Source of the DNA: Rhizobiales bacterium UBA697
GTDB lineage: Bacteria > Pseudomonadota > Alphaproteobacteria > Rhizobiales > Ancalomicrobiaceae
DNA: 8,863 nt
Direction of reading: 5' to 3'
Assembly: GCA_002298965.1 (NCBI GenBank)
Contig: DBMN01000204.1
Span: 1-8,863 of the forward strand
Shown: positions 1 to 6,989 of the stretch, one piece after another
Layout of the letters: each line of letters starts with the position of its first letter
Numbering within the stretch: the stretch's first letter is position 1
Notes under the pieces: generated by a model
Databases searched by the model: none
Told to the model about the DNA's origin: nothing
What the model saw: the letters and a program-made list of their open reading frames with translations, nothing else
Program-made: the position numbers and the translations under genes

Positions 1-256
1 GGCCGCCGAGCACCCGGCCGAGGGCGAGGCCGCTCTCGAGCATCGCCGCCACCGCCCCTTCGGCCGCCGCGTCGATCTTCTCCGCCAGCATCCGCGCCGG
101 CTCGCCGACCGGCATCGCCTCCGGGTCGACCAGCGCGCCCAGCGCCGCGTCGGTGCGCAGCGCGATCACCATCGGCGACAGGCTGGCGATCTCGGTGCAG
201 GTCCGGCCGAGCGCGACGAGATGGTCGAACGTGGTCATGGCGGGGTGATTGGTCAT
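1..256 (-). CDS. Phasin-like small helical protein (partial, C-terminus outside the window)
   Basis: An open frame runs leftward from ATG at 256 to the window edge, giving 85 complete codons and no stop. The visible protein begins MTNHPAMTTFDHLVALGRTC and is rich in Ala, Leu, Glu and Met. It has no signal peptide or membrane segment and looks like long amphipathic helices, with motifs such as SPMVIALRTDAAL and PARMLAEKIDAAAEGAVAAM. This resembles the small phasin or phasin-like proteins of alphaproteobacteria, which coat polyhydroxyalkanoate granules. The similarity is by style and recalled motif, so the family call is tentative; an uncharacterised helical protein is the alternative. The start at 256 is preferred over the in-frame ATG at 238 because AGAGGA lies 5 bases before it, while the second ATG has no ribosome site. 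The gene has its own promoter and a PhaR-like site upstream, which favours the phasin reading. Confidence 0.6.
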   Translation of the reverse strand, partial: MTNHPAMTTFDHLVALGRTCTEIASLSPMVIALRTDAALGALVDPEAMPVGEPARMLAEKIDAAAEGAVAAMLESGLALGRVLGG

Positions 257-315
257 GAATGTCCTCTCGGCACCGGCGACGATCGGCGGCGCGGCCGGCT
301 CGGCGGCAGGAGCAC

Positions 316-345
316 ATTGTAGTCGGCCGGCGCGCGTCATCGCAA
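316..345 (-). promoter_or_regulatory. Sigma-70-type promoter of the leftward phasin-like gene
   Basis: Read on the minus strand, a -35 hexamer TTGCGA (340-345, 4 of 6 consensus) is followed by an 18-base spacer and a -10 hexamer TACAAT (316-321, 5 of 6). Transcription would start near 309, leaving a leader of about 50 bases before the ATG at 256. The two hexamers fall in a lower-GC patch of an otherwise very GC-rich region. A second -10-like CATAAT lies further upstream at 349-354 on the same strand but has no good -35. Confidence 0.5.
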
Positions 346-353
346 GGATTATG

Positions 354-367
354 TTGCAGTGCAGCAA
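354..367. promoter_or_regulatory. Putative PhaR/AniA-type operator
   Basis: TTGCAGTGCAGCAA is an imperfect inverted repeat with outer arms TTGC and GCAA. It contains the perfect odd palindrome TGCAGTGCA (355-363). TGC/GCA-rich sites of this style are known binding sites of PhaR-type regulators upstream of phasin genes in alphaproteobacteria. Here the site lies 8 bases upstream of the -35 element of the phasin-like gene. The assignment is an inference from motif style plus position; no phaR gene is visible in the window. Confidence 0.4.
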
Positions 368-425
368 TTCTGGCGAGCGCACGCGCCGTAGACGGCGGCC
401 GACGTCGCACCCCGGCCCTGCACTC

Positions 426-454
426 TTGGCGAAAGGGGCGCGATCCGTTATGCG
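426..454 (+). promoter_or_regulatory. Weak promoter candidate for the dehydratase gene
   Basis: TTGGCG (426-431) and TATGCG (449-454) are separated by 17 bases, matching the -35 and -10 consensus at 4 and 3 of 6 positions. Transcription would begin near 462, about 74 bases before the ATG at 536. The rest of the gap between the divergent genes shows no open frame with a convincing start. Confidence 0.25.
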
Positions 455-486
455 TCGGCCGCACGTCCCGTCGCCGCCGGCGAGTT

Positions 487-503
487 CGGCGAACCCTTCG
501 CCG
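487..503 (+). other. Leader hairpin before the dehydratase gene
   Basis: CGGCGAA and TTCGCCG form a perfect 7-base-pair stem around a CCC loop, 33 bases before the start codon. It could alternatively pair in a longer form, CCGGCGA (477-483) with TCGCCGG (498-504). There is no T-run, so it is not a terminator. In DNA this GC-rich it may be chance. Confidence 0.25.
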
Positions 504-535
504 GGGACGACAGACGAGGGAGCGACGCGCGAACC

Positions 536-1486
536 ATGGCCGAAGTGCTCTCCCCCGCGGCCGTCGAGGCCGCAGAGGCCCGCATCCGCCCCCATGTGCG
601 GCACACCCCCGGCATGATCGTCGAAGGCGCCGCCTTCGGCCTCGCCGACCGGGTCCATCTGAAGCTCGAGTTGTTCCAGCACACCGGATCGTTCAAGGCG
701 CGCGGCGCCTTCAACAATCTCCTCGCGCGACCGGTGCCGAAGATCGGCGTGACCGCGGCCTCCGGCGGCAACCACGGCGCCGCCGTCGCCTATGCCGCCG
801 CCTGCCTCGGCCATCGCGCCCGCATCTTCGTGCCGACCGTGTCGAGCCCGGTGAAGGTCGACCGCATCCGCGCCTACGGCGCCGAGGTGGTGGTCGCCGG
901 CGATCGCTATGCCGACGCCGCCCTCCTCTCCGAGGCCTGGGCCAAGGAGAGCGGCGCCCTCGTCGTCCACCCCTATGACAGCCCCTACACCATCGCCGGT
1001 CAGGGCACCGTCGGTCTGGAGTGGGAGGAAGACGCGGTCGACGGCCTCGACACCGTGCTGGTGGCGGCCGGCGGCGGCGGCCTCGTCTCGGGCGTCGCGC
1101 TGTGGTTCCACGGCCGCACCCGGGTGATCGCCGTCGAGCCGCAGGGCTCGCGCGCCCTCCACGCCGCCCGCGAGGCCGGCCGTCCGGTCGACGTCGAGAC
1201 CGAATCCGTCGCCGTCGACAGCCTCGGCGCCAAGCGCGTCGGCGAGCTGGTCCATGCCATCGCCGAGGATTTCGTCGACGACGTGCTGCTCGTTCCCGAC
1301 AGCGCCATCGTCGAGGCGCAGGCCCGTCTGTGGTCGAGCCTGCGCATCGCCGCAGAGCCGGGTGGCGCCACGGCACTGGCCGCGCTGCTGGCACGGCGCT
1401 ACATGCCGCGTGCCGGGGAACGGGTCGGCGTGCTGGTGTGCGGCGGCAACGTCGACCTCGCAGCCCTCGCCGCCGTCTCCGGCTGA
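536..1486 (+). CDS. Threonine/serine dehydratase family protein (PLP-dependent, fold type II)
   Basis: This 316-residue cytoplasmic enzyme belongs to the tryptophan-synthase-beta/threonine-dehydratase fold. Its likely reaction is PLP-dependent deamination of L-threonine or L-serine to a 2-oxoacid and ammonia. The PLP lysine is K54 in HTGSFKARGAF. The substrate loop ASGGNHG follows at 75-81, and the glycine-rich phosphate-binding loop AAGGGGLVSG lies near 176-186. The C-terminal CGGNVD motif, near 302-307, is typical of catabolic dehydratases and serine racemases. There is no C-terminal ACT-like regulatory domain, so this is not the full-length biosynthetic IlvA. The exact substrate (threonine, serine, 3-hydroxyaspartate, or racemase activity) cannot be set from motifs. 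The start ATG has GAGGGAG about 13 bases upstream, slightly long but the best available. A carbonic anhydrase gene follows after 60 bases on the same strand with no terminator between, so the two may be co-transcribed. Confidence 0.93.
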   Translation: MAEVLSPAAVEAAEARIRPHVRHTPGMIVEGAAFGLADRVHLKLELFQHTGSFKARGAFNNLLARPVPKIGVTAASGGNHGAAVAYAAACLGHRARIFVPTVSSPVKVDRIRAYGAEVVVAGDRYADAALLSEAWAKESGALVVHPYDSPYTIAGQGTVGLEWEEDAVDGLDTVLVAAGGGGLVSGVALWFHGRTRVIAVEPQGSRALHAAREAGRPVDVETESVAVDSLGAKRVGELVHAIAEDFVDDVLLVPDSAIVEAQARLWSSLRIAAEPGGATALAALLARRYMPRAGERVGVLVCGGNVDLAALAAVSG

Positions 1487-1546
1487 GACCTTCGCCCCGA
1501 AGAGGCGCCGCCCGACCGACGAGCGGTGCCGACAAAGGAGCCACGC

Positions 1547-2200
1547 ATGCTGCCCAGACGCCTTCTCGACGGTTACGCCTCGTTCCGCAACGGCCGCTTC
1601 CAGGCCGAGAACGAGCGCTACCGCCGCCTCGCCGAGACCGGTCAGAACCCCGGCGTGCTGATCATCGCCTGCTGCGACAGCCGTGCCGCGCCGGAGCTGA
1701 TCTTCGACGCCTCGCCCGGCGAGATCTTCGTGGTGCGCAACGTCGCCAACCTGGTGCCGCCCTACGCCCCCGACGACGACTACCACGGCACCTCCGCCGC
1801 GCTCGAGTTCGCGGTGATGGCGCTGAAGGTCAAGGACATCATCGTCATGGGCCACGGCCGCTGCGGCGGCATCAAGGCGGCGCTCGCCTCCGACACGGCC
1901 GAGCCGCTGTCGCCCGGCAACTTCATCGGCAAGTGGATCTCGCTGCTGGAGAAGCCCAAGGCGGAATGCCTCTGCCATGCCGACGACACCGAGGAGGAGC
2001 GGATCAACCGCCTCGAGCACATGTCGATCGTCAACTCGCTGGCGAACCTGCGCACCTTCCCCTGCATCCGCATCCTGGAACGCAAGGGCGAGATCTGCCT
2101 GCACGGCGCCTGGTTCGACATCGCGCTCGGCGAGCTGCACGTCTACGACGAGTTCGCCAAGGTCTGGAACCGGCTCGACACGCCCGACATCGCCGCCTGA
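1547..2200 (+). CDS. Beta-class carbonic anhydrase
   Basis: This 217-residue zinc enzyme interconverts CO2 and bicarbonate in the cytoplasm. The class-defining residues are all present. C42-x-D44-x-R46 in CCDSR supplies the first zinc ligand and the catalytic Asp-Arg pair. GHGRCGG supplies ligands H103 and C106. FVVRNVANLVPP and TSAALEFAVMAL are also family hallmarks, and the length fits the family. I place the start at ATG 1547, where AAGGAG (1535-1540) sits 6 bases upstream. An in-frame GTG at 1526 would add seven residues but would put that ribosome site inside the coding region. It follows the dehydratase by 60 bases and precedes leuB by 142. Bicarbonate supply for carboxylation reactions is the general role; a specific link to leucine synthesis is not shown by the sequence. 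Confidence 0.96.
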   Translation: MLPRRLLDGYASFRNGRFQAENERYRRLAETGQNPGVLIIACCDSRAAPELIFDASPGEIFVVRNVANLVPPYAPDDDYHGTSAALEFAVMALKVKDIIVMGHGRCGGIKAALASDTAEPLSPGNFIGKWISLLEKPKAECLCHADDTEEERINRLEHMSIVNSLANLRTFPCIRILERKGEICLHGAWFDIALGELHVYDEFAKVWNRLDTPDIAA

Positions 2201-2207
2201 GCCGGGC

Positions 2208-2245
2208 GCCGGCGGAAATCCGACCACTTGCCGGTCTCCGCCGGC
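2208..2245 (+). terminator. Possible terminator after the carbonic anhydrase gene
   Basis: GCCGGCGGA (2208-2216) and TCCGCCGGC (2237-2245) form a perfect 9-base-pair inverted repeat with a 20-base loop, starting 8 bases after the stop codon. No T-run follows, so it would be a weak intrinsic terminator or simply a stabilising 3' stem. Its position between two genes with separate ribosome sites fits a transcript end. Confidence 0.35.
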
Positions 2246-2254
2246 AGGCGATCG

Positions 2255-2283
2255 TTGATGCCGGTCGCCGGACTTGCTAGAGG
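2255..2283 (+). promoter_or_regulatory. Candidate leuB promoter
   Basis: TTGATG (2255-2260, 4 of 6 to the -35 consensus) is followed after 17 bases by TAGAGG (2278-2283, 3 of 6 to the -10). Degenerate -10 elements of this sort are common in alphaproteobacteria. The start would fall near 2290, leaving a leader of roughly 50 bases before the leuB ATG. Confidence 0.35.
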
Positions 2284-2318
2284 GTGGCCCCGCGCGGGCC
2301 ACCGCTCACCCCTTTTTT
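2283..2318 (+). other. GC-rich hairpin and T-run in the leuB leader
   Basis: GGTGGCCC (2283-2290) and GGGCCACC (2296-2303) form a perfect 8-base-pair stem with a CGCGC loop. Six consecutive T residues follow at 2313-2318. In this form the T-run is 9 bases from the stem, too far for a textbook terminator. An alternative outer pairing of GGGTG (2282-2286) with CACCC (2307-2311) brings the stem to within one base of the T-run. It could be a terminator for upstream transcription, a leader attenuator or a 5' stability stem. No leucine-rich leader peptide is present. Confidence 0.4.
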
Positions 2319-2342
2319 CAGCCCTCCCGAGGAACCGAACCC

Positions 2343-3452
2343 ATGGCCTCCTTCAATCTCTTCCTTCTGCCCGGCGACGGCATCGGCACCGAAATCATGG
2401 TCGAGGTGGAGAAGGTCGTCTCCTGGTTCGAGAAGCATGGGCTGGCCACCTTCGAGCGCGAGCGCGGCCTCGTCGGCGGCTGCGCCTACGACGCCCACGG
2501 CAAGGCGATCTCCGACAGCGACATGGCGCTGGCCCAGGCCTCCGACGCCGTCATCTTCGGCGCCGTCGGCGGTCCGAAGTGGGCCGACGTTCCCTACGAG
2601 GTCCGCCCGGAAGCCGGCCTGCTGCGCCTGCGCAAGGATCTCGGCCTCTTCGCCAACCTGCGCCCGGCGATCTGCTATCCGGCGCTCGCCGATGCCTCGG
2701 CGCTGAAGCGCGAGCTGGTCGAGGGTCTCGACATCCTGATCGTGCGCGAGCTCACCGGCGGCGTCTATTTCGGCGAGCCGAAGGAGATCGTGACGCTGGA
2801 GAACGGCGAGAAGCGCGCCGTCGACACCCAGCTCTACACCACCTCCGAGATCGACCGCATCGCCCGCGTCGCCTTCGACCTCGCCCGCACCCGCGGCTCC
2901 AAGGTCCACTCGGCCGAGAAGCACAACGTGATGAAGTCCGGCGTGCTGTGGAAGCAGGTCGTGACCGCGGTCGGCAAGGAATATCCGGACGTCGCCCTCG
3001 AGCACATCCTCGCCGACAACTGCGCCATGCAGCTCGTCCGTCGCCCCAAGCAGTTCGACGTCATCGTCTGCGACAACCTCTTCGGCGACATCCTCTCCGA
3101 CGTCGCGGCGATGCTGACCGGCTCGCTCGGCATGCTGCCCTCCGCCTCGCTCGGCGCCCCCGATCCCAAGACCGGCCGCGCCAAGTCGATGTACGAGCCC
3201 GTCCACGGCTCGGCTCCGGACATCGCGGGCAAGGGCCTCGCCAACCCGATCGCCATGATCGGCTCCTTCTCGATGGCGCTGCGCTATTCGCTCGGCCTCG
3301 GCGAGGCGGCCGACCTGCTCGACGGCGCGATCTCCGACGTGCTCGCCTCCGGCATCCGCACCGCCGACATCGCCAAGGCCGGCGAGAACACCGTCTCGAC
3401 CACCGAGATGGGCGAAGCCGTGATCAAGGCGCTCGACGCCCGCACCAAGTGA
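2343..3452 (+). CDS. leuB: 3-isopropylmalate dehydrogenase
   Basis: LeuB oxidises and decarboxylates 3-isopropylmalate with NAD+ to 2-oxoisocaproate, the third step of leucine biosynthesis, in the cytoplasm as a dimer. The 369-residue product has the usual length. It opens with LFLLPGDGIGTEI and carries GAVGGPKW, the substrate arginine stretch LRLRKDLGLFANLRP and RELTGGVYFGEP with catalytic Y142. K193 in EKHNVMKS is the catalytic lysine. Metal-binding aspartates are D225 (ADNCAMQL) and D249 and D253 (GDILSD). The NAD-binding YEPVHGSAPDIAGKG completes the set and separates it from NADP isocitrate dehydrogenases. The ATG at 2343 has GAGGAA 8 bases upstream; an in-frame TTG at 2274 is rejected because it lacks a ribosome site and the added residues are unlike the family. 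No leuC or leuD lies in this window. A strong terminator follows. Confidence 0.97.
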   Translation: MASFNLFLLPGDGIGTEIMVEVEKVVSWFEKHGLATFERERGLVGGCAYDAHGKAISDSDMALAQASDAVIFGAVGGPKWADVPYEVRPEAGLLRLRKDLGLFANLRPAICYPALADASALKRELVEGLDILIVRELTGGVYFGEPKEIVTLENGEKRAVDTQLYTTSEIDRIARVAFDLARTRGSKVHSAEKHNVMKSGVLWKQVVTAVGKEYPDVALEHILADNCAMQLVRRPKQFDVIVCDNLFGDILSDVAAMLTGSLGMLPSASLGAPDPKTGRAKSMYEPVHGSAPDIAGKGLANPIAMIGSFSMALRYSLGLGEAADLLDGAISDVLASGIRTADIAKAGENTVSTTEMGEAVIKALDARTK

Positions 3453-3455
3453 TCG

Positions 3456-3469
3456 GCCGATCGATCGGC
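3456..3469. repeat. Nested palindromes just after the leuB stop
   Basis: GCCGATCGATCGGC is a perfect 14-base palindrome. It overlaps a second perfect palindrome, GATCGGCCGATC (3451-3462), which includes the last two bases of the leuB stop codon. It may be part of a processed 3' end or chance in GATC/CG-rich DNA. Confidence 0.3.
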
Positions 3470-3476
3470 ACGCTTT

Positions 3477-3508
3477 CGACACCCCGGGGGCCCGCCTCCG
3501 GGGTGTCG
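3477..3508 (+). terminator. Intrinsic-type terminator of leuB
   Basis: CGACACCCCGG (3477-3487) and CCGGGGTGTCG (3498-3508) form a perfect 11-base-pair stem. Inner G-T and G-C pairs can lengthen it to 14 with a CCCG loop. A short, interrupted T-rich tail (TCGTCGTTTC) follows. It lies 24 bases after the leuB stop, and the next gene begins 147 bases further on, so it probably separates leuB from the downstream operon. Confidence 0.75.
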
Positions 3509-3576
3509 TCGTTTCGGGGCGGGACGCCCGAAAATCGATGCCCACTTCTCGAGCACGCCCTGCCGCCATTCGGCCC

Positions 3577-3604
3577 TTGCATGGCCCTGCCCAAGGATTA
3601 GGCT
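3577..3604 (+). promoter_or_regulatory. Candidate promoter of the transglutaminase/ATP-grasp operon
   Basis: TTGCAT (3577-3582, 4 of 6 to the -35 consensus) and TAGGCT (3599-3604, 3 of 6 to the -10) are 16 bases apart, in the 147-base gap after the leuB terminator. A start near 3611 would leave a leader of about 45 bases. The -10 match is weak, so this is only the best visible candidate. Confidence 0.3.
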
Positions 3605-3655
3605 GATGGATGGGTCGGCCCGCGACCCGACGACGAGCCGGAAGAGAGTCCTGCC

Positions 3656-6600
3656 TTGGCCATTCAAGTCGCCCTGCACCACCTCACCGCCTATGCCTAC
3701 GATCGCCCGGTCCAGCTCGGGCCGCAGATCATCCGGTTGAGGCCGGCGCCCCACTGCAAGACGAAGGTGACGAGCTATTCGCTCCGCATCACGCCGGAGA
3801 ACCACTTCGTCAACTGGCAGCAGGACCCGCACGGCAACTGGCTCGCCCGTTTCGTCTTCCCCGAGACGACGCGCGAATTCCGCATCGAGGTCGACCTGCT
3901 GACCGAGATGGCGGTGTTCAACCCCTTCGACTTCTTCCTCGAGGAATATGCCGAGACCTTCCCCTTCGCCTACAAGCCGGAGCTGGCGGAGGAGCTGAAG
4001 CCCTATCTCGTCGCCGAGAAGACCGGCGAGCGCTTCGAGACCTATCTCGAGGCGGTGCGCGAGACCGACGTCCGCACGGTGGACTATCTGGTCCGCCTCA
4101 ACCAGCGCCTCAGCCAGGACATCCGCTACGTCATCCGCATGGAGCCGGGCGTGCAGGAGCCCGACGAGACGCTGGAACTCGGCTCCGGCTCGTGCCGCGA
4201 CACCGCCTGGCTGCTGGTCCAGATCGCCCGCCGCATGGGGCTCGCCGCCCGCTTCGTCTCCGGCTACCTGATTCAGCTGAAGCCCGACGTGAAGGCGCTC
4301 GACGGCCCGTCGGGCACCGACCACGACTTCACCGACCTCCACGCCTGGTGCGAGGTCTATCTGCCCGGCGCCGGCTGGATCGGCCTCGACCCGACCTCCG
4401 GTCTCTTCGCCGGCGAAGGACACCTGCCGCTCTGCGGCACGCCGCACTATCGCTCGGCCGCGCCGATCACCGGTCTGGTCGATCCGGCCGAGGTGCAGTT
4501 CGAATTCGACATGCACATCGACCGCATCGCCGAGAAGCCGCGCGTCACCGCGCCCTTCTCCGACGAGGCCTGGGACGCCCTCGACGCGCTCGGCACCCGT
4601 GTCGACGAGGATCTCGCCCGCCACGACGTCCGCCTGACCATGGGCGGCGAGCCGACCTTCGTGTCGATCGACGACTACCAGTCGGCCGAGTGGAACACCG
4701 CCGCGGTCGGCCCGACCAAGCGCGTCAAGGCCGACGAGCTGATCCGCCGCCTGCGCGAGGGCTTCGCCCCCGGTGGCTTCCTGCACTACGGCCAGGGCAA
4801 GTGGTATCCCGGCGAGAGCCTGCCGCGCTGGGCCTTCGCCCTCTACTGGCGCAAGGACGGCAAGCCGATCTGGCGCGATCCGACGCTGATCGCCTCGGAA
4901 GGCGAGACCCATGCCGCGACGGCCGAACATTCGAAGCTGATCGCCGACGGCGTCGCCGAGCGCCTCGACATCGGCGGCGACTACGTCATTCCCGCCTTCG
5001 AGGACCCCGCCCACTGGCTGGTTCAGGAGGCGCAGCTTCCGGTCAATCTCGATCCGTCGAACTCCAAGCTCGAGAACGCCGAGGACCGCCACCGCATCGC
5101 CCGCGTCTTCGACCACGGCCTGACCAGACCGACCGGTCACGTCCTCCCCGTCCAGCGTTGGCAGAGCCGCGCCGGTCAGGGCTGGTACTCCGAGAAGTGG
5201 CGCCTGCGCCGCGAGAAACTGTTCCTGATTCCCGGCGACTCACCCGTAGGCTATCGCCTGCCGATCGCCTCGCTGCCTTGGATCCCGCCGTCGTCCTATC
5301 CGTACGTGATGGAACTCGACCCCTTCGTCGAGCGTCCCGACCTGCCGGATCCGGACGAGCTGGCGCAGGTCTATCGCCGCACCGGCCCGGCGCAACGCGT
5401 CACCCAGCGCTTCGTCGAGGAGATCGGCGCCGATCAGGTCCGCACCGCCCTGTCGATCGAGCCGCGCGACGGCATCCTCCACGTCTTCATGCCGCCGGTC
5501 TCGACGCTCGACGACTATCTGGAGCTCCTCGCCGCGGTCGAGGCCTCCGCCGAGGCCCACCGTCTGCCGGTCCACATCGAGGGCTATCCGCCGCCGTGGG
5601 ACCCGCGGCTCGAGGTGATCAAGGTCACCCCCGACCCCGGCGTCATCGAGGTCAACGTCCAGCCCGCCGGCTCCTGGGCCGAATGCGTCGACATCACCTC
5701 CCGCCTCTACGAGGAGGCGCGGCTGTCGCGGCTCGGCACCGAGAAGTTCATGGTCGACGGCCGCCACACCGGCACCGGCGGCGGCAACCACGTCGTGGTC
5801 GGCGCCCGCTGGCCGGGCGACAGCCCCTTCCTGCGCCGCCCCGACCTGTTGAAGAGCCTGGTGCTCTACTGGCAGCGCCACCCCTCGCTCAGCTACCTCT
5901 TCTCCGGCCTCTTCATCGGCCCGACGTCGCAGGCGCCGCGCATCGACGAGGCCCGCCACGACGGGCTCTACGAACTCGAGATCGCGCTCGCCAACGTGCC
6001 GGCTCCGGGCGAGGGCTTCGCGCCGCCGCCGTGGCTGGTCGACCGGCTCTTCCGCAATCTCCTCGTCGACGTCTCGGGCAACACCCACCGCACCGAGATC
6101 TGCATCGACAAGCTCTACTCGCCCGACGGCCCGACCGGCCGGCTCGGCCTCGTCGAGTTCCGCTGCTTCGAGATGCCGCCGGACGCGCGCATGTCGCTCG
6201 CCCAGCAGCTCCTGTTGCGCGCGATGATCGCCTGGCTGTGGCGCGAGCCGCAGCAGGGCGAGTTCTCCCGCTTCGGCACCGCGCTGCACGACCGCTACAT
6301 GCTGCCCCACTTCGTGTGGGAGGACTTCCTCGGCGTGCTCGACGACCTCGGCCGCGCCGGCTACGCCTTCGATCCGCTGTGGTTCAAGGCGCAGTTCGAG
6401 TTCCGCTTCCCCTATTACGGCACGGTGGAGCACGGCGGCGTGAAGCTCGAGATCCGTCAGGCGCTCGAGCCCTGGCACGTCACCGGCGAAGAAGGCGCGG
6501 TCGGCGGCACGGTGCGTTATGTCGACAGTTCCGTCGAGCGCCTGCAGGTGCGCGTCGAGGGCTTCGACGCCAAGCGCCATGTCGTGACCGCGAACGGCCG

Positions 6601-6958
6601 TCCGGTGCCGCTCGCCTCGACCGGCACCTCCGGCGAGGCGGTGGCGGGCGTGCGCTACAAGGCGTGGCAGCCGGCCTCGGGCTTCCACCCGACCATCCCG
6701 ACCCACCCGCCGATCACCTTCGACATCCTCGACCGGTGGACGGGGCGGTCGCTCGGCGGCTGCGTCTATCACGTCGCCCATCCCGGCGGGCGCAACTACG
6801 ACACCTTCCCGGTCAATTCCTACGAGGCCGAGGCGCGGCGTCTGGCACGTTTCGTCGACCACGGCCACACGCCGGGTTTCGTCACCGTTCCCCCGTCCGA
6901 GCGGACGAGCGAATACCCCTTGACTCTCGACCTGCGTCGCCCCCCCTCTCGAACCTGA
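3656..6958 (+). CDS. Transglutaminase-like protein with C-terminal DUF2126 region
   Basis: This 1100-residue protein has no signal peptide or membrane segment. Residues 1 to about 90 match the bacterial transglutaminase N-terminal domain (VALHHLTAYAYDRPVQLGPQ). The papain-like core follows, with C180 in GSGSCRDTAWLL, H229 in DLHAWCEVYLPGAGW and D245 in GLDPTSG forming an intact triad. Such domains in bacteria often act as peptidases or amide transferases. From about residue 325 to the end is the DUF2126 region (COG4196), with LTMGGEPTF (327-335), GTGGGNH (706-712) and VEFRCFEMPP (833-842). The last two recall metal/ATP-binding parts of glutamine-synthetase-like carboxylate-amine ligases, which is inference. 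The start is TTG at 3656 with GGAAGAGAG 7 bases upstream; no better ATG is in frame nearby. The ATP-grasp/alpha-E gene begins 31 bases after the stop, a conserved pairing. Substrate unknown. Confidence 0.93.
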   Translation: MAIQVALHHLTAYAYDRPVQLGPQIIRLRPAPHCKTKVTSYSLRITPENHFVNWQQDPHGNWLARFVFPETTREFRIEVDLLTEMAVFNPFDFFLEEYAETFPFAYKPELAEELKPYLVAEKTGERFETYLEAVRETDVRTVDYLVRLNQRLSQDIRYVIRMEPGVQEPDETLELGSGSCRDTAWLLVQIARRMGLAARFVSGYLIQLKPDVKALDGPSGTDHDFTDLHAWCEVYLPGAGWIGLDPTSGLFAGEGHLPLCGTPHYRSAAPITGLVDPAEVQFEFDMHIDRIAEKPRVTAPFSDEAWDALDALGTRVDEDLARHDVRLTMGGEPTFVSIDDYQSAEWNTAAVGPTKRVKADELIRRLREGFAPGGFLHYGQGKWYPGESLPRWAFALYWRKDGKPIWRDPTLIASEGETHAATAEHSKLIADGVAERLDIGGDYVIPAFEDPAHWLVQEAQLPVNLDPSNSKLENAEDRHRIARVFDHGLTRPTGHVLPVQRWQSRAGQGWYSEKWRLRREKLFLIPGDSPVGYRLPIASLPWIPPSSYPYVMELDPFVERPDLPDPDELAQVYRRTGPAQRVTQRFVEEIGADQVRTALSIEPRDGILHVFMPPVSTLDDYLELLAAVEASAEAHRLPVHIEGYPPPWDPRLEVIKVTPDPGVIEVNVQPAGSWAECVDITSRLYEEARLSRLGTEKFMVDGRHTGTGGGNHVVVGARWPGDSPFLRRPDLLKSLVLYWQRHPSLSYLFSGLFIGPTSQAPRIDEARHDGLYELEIALANVPAPGEGFAPPPWLVDRLFRNLLVDVSGNTHRTEICIDKLYSPDGPTGRLGLVEFRCFEMPPDARMSLAQQLLLRAMIAWLWREPQQGEFSRFGTALHDRYMLPHFVWEDFLGVLDDLGRAGYAFDPLWFKAQFEFRFPYYGTVEHGGVKLEIRQALEPWHVTGEEGAVGGTVRYVDSSVERLQVRVEGFDAKRHVVTANGRPVPLASTGTSGEAVAGVRYKAWQPASGFHPTIPTHPPITFDILDRWTGRSLGGCVYHVAHPGGRNYDTFPVNSYEAEARRLARFVDHGHTPGFVTVPPSERTSEYPLTLDLRRPPSRT

Positions 6959-6989
6959 GGAAGGCGACGCGGACACGCGCCCGGGGGGC

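Noticed and set aside
259..978. Plus-strand open frames starting in the gap between the divergent genes (249-617, 259-978)
   Set aside because: They have Arg/Pro-rich low-complexity products and run out of frame into the dehydratase gene. They also cover the promoter elements of the leftward gene.
1526..1546. An upstream GTG start for the carbonic anhydrase
   Set aside because: The strong AAGGAG site at 1535-1540 is perfectly placed for ATG 1547 and would fall inside the extended coding region.
1021..2280. A 419-codon plus-strand frame across the dehydratase and carbonic anhydrase genes
   Set aside because: It is Arg-rich, lacks motifs and runs through two well-supported genes in a different frame.
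2258..2342. A possible leucine leader peptide before leuB, suggesting classical attenuation
   Set aside because: The frames through this leader contain no run of leucine codons and no short frame ending before the hairpin, so ribosome-mediated leucine attenuation is not supported.
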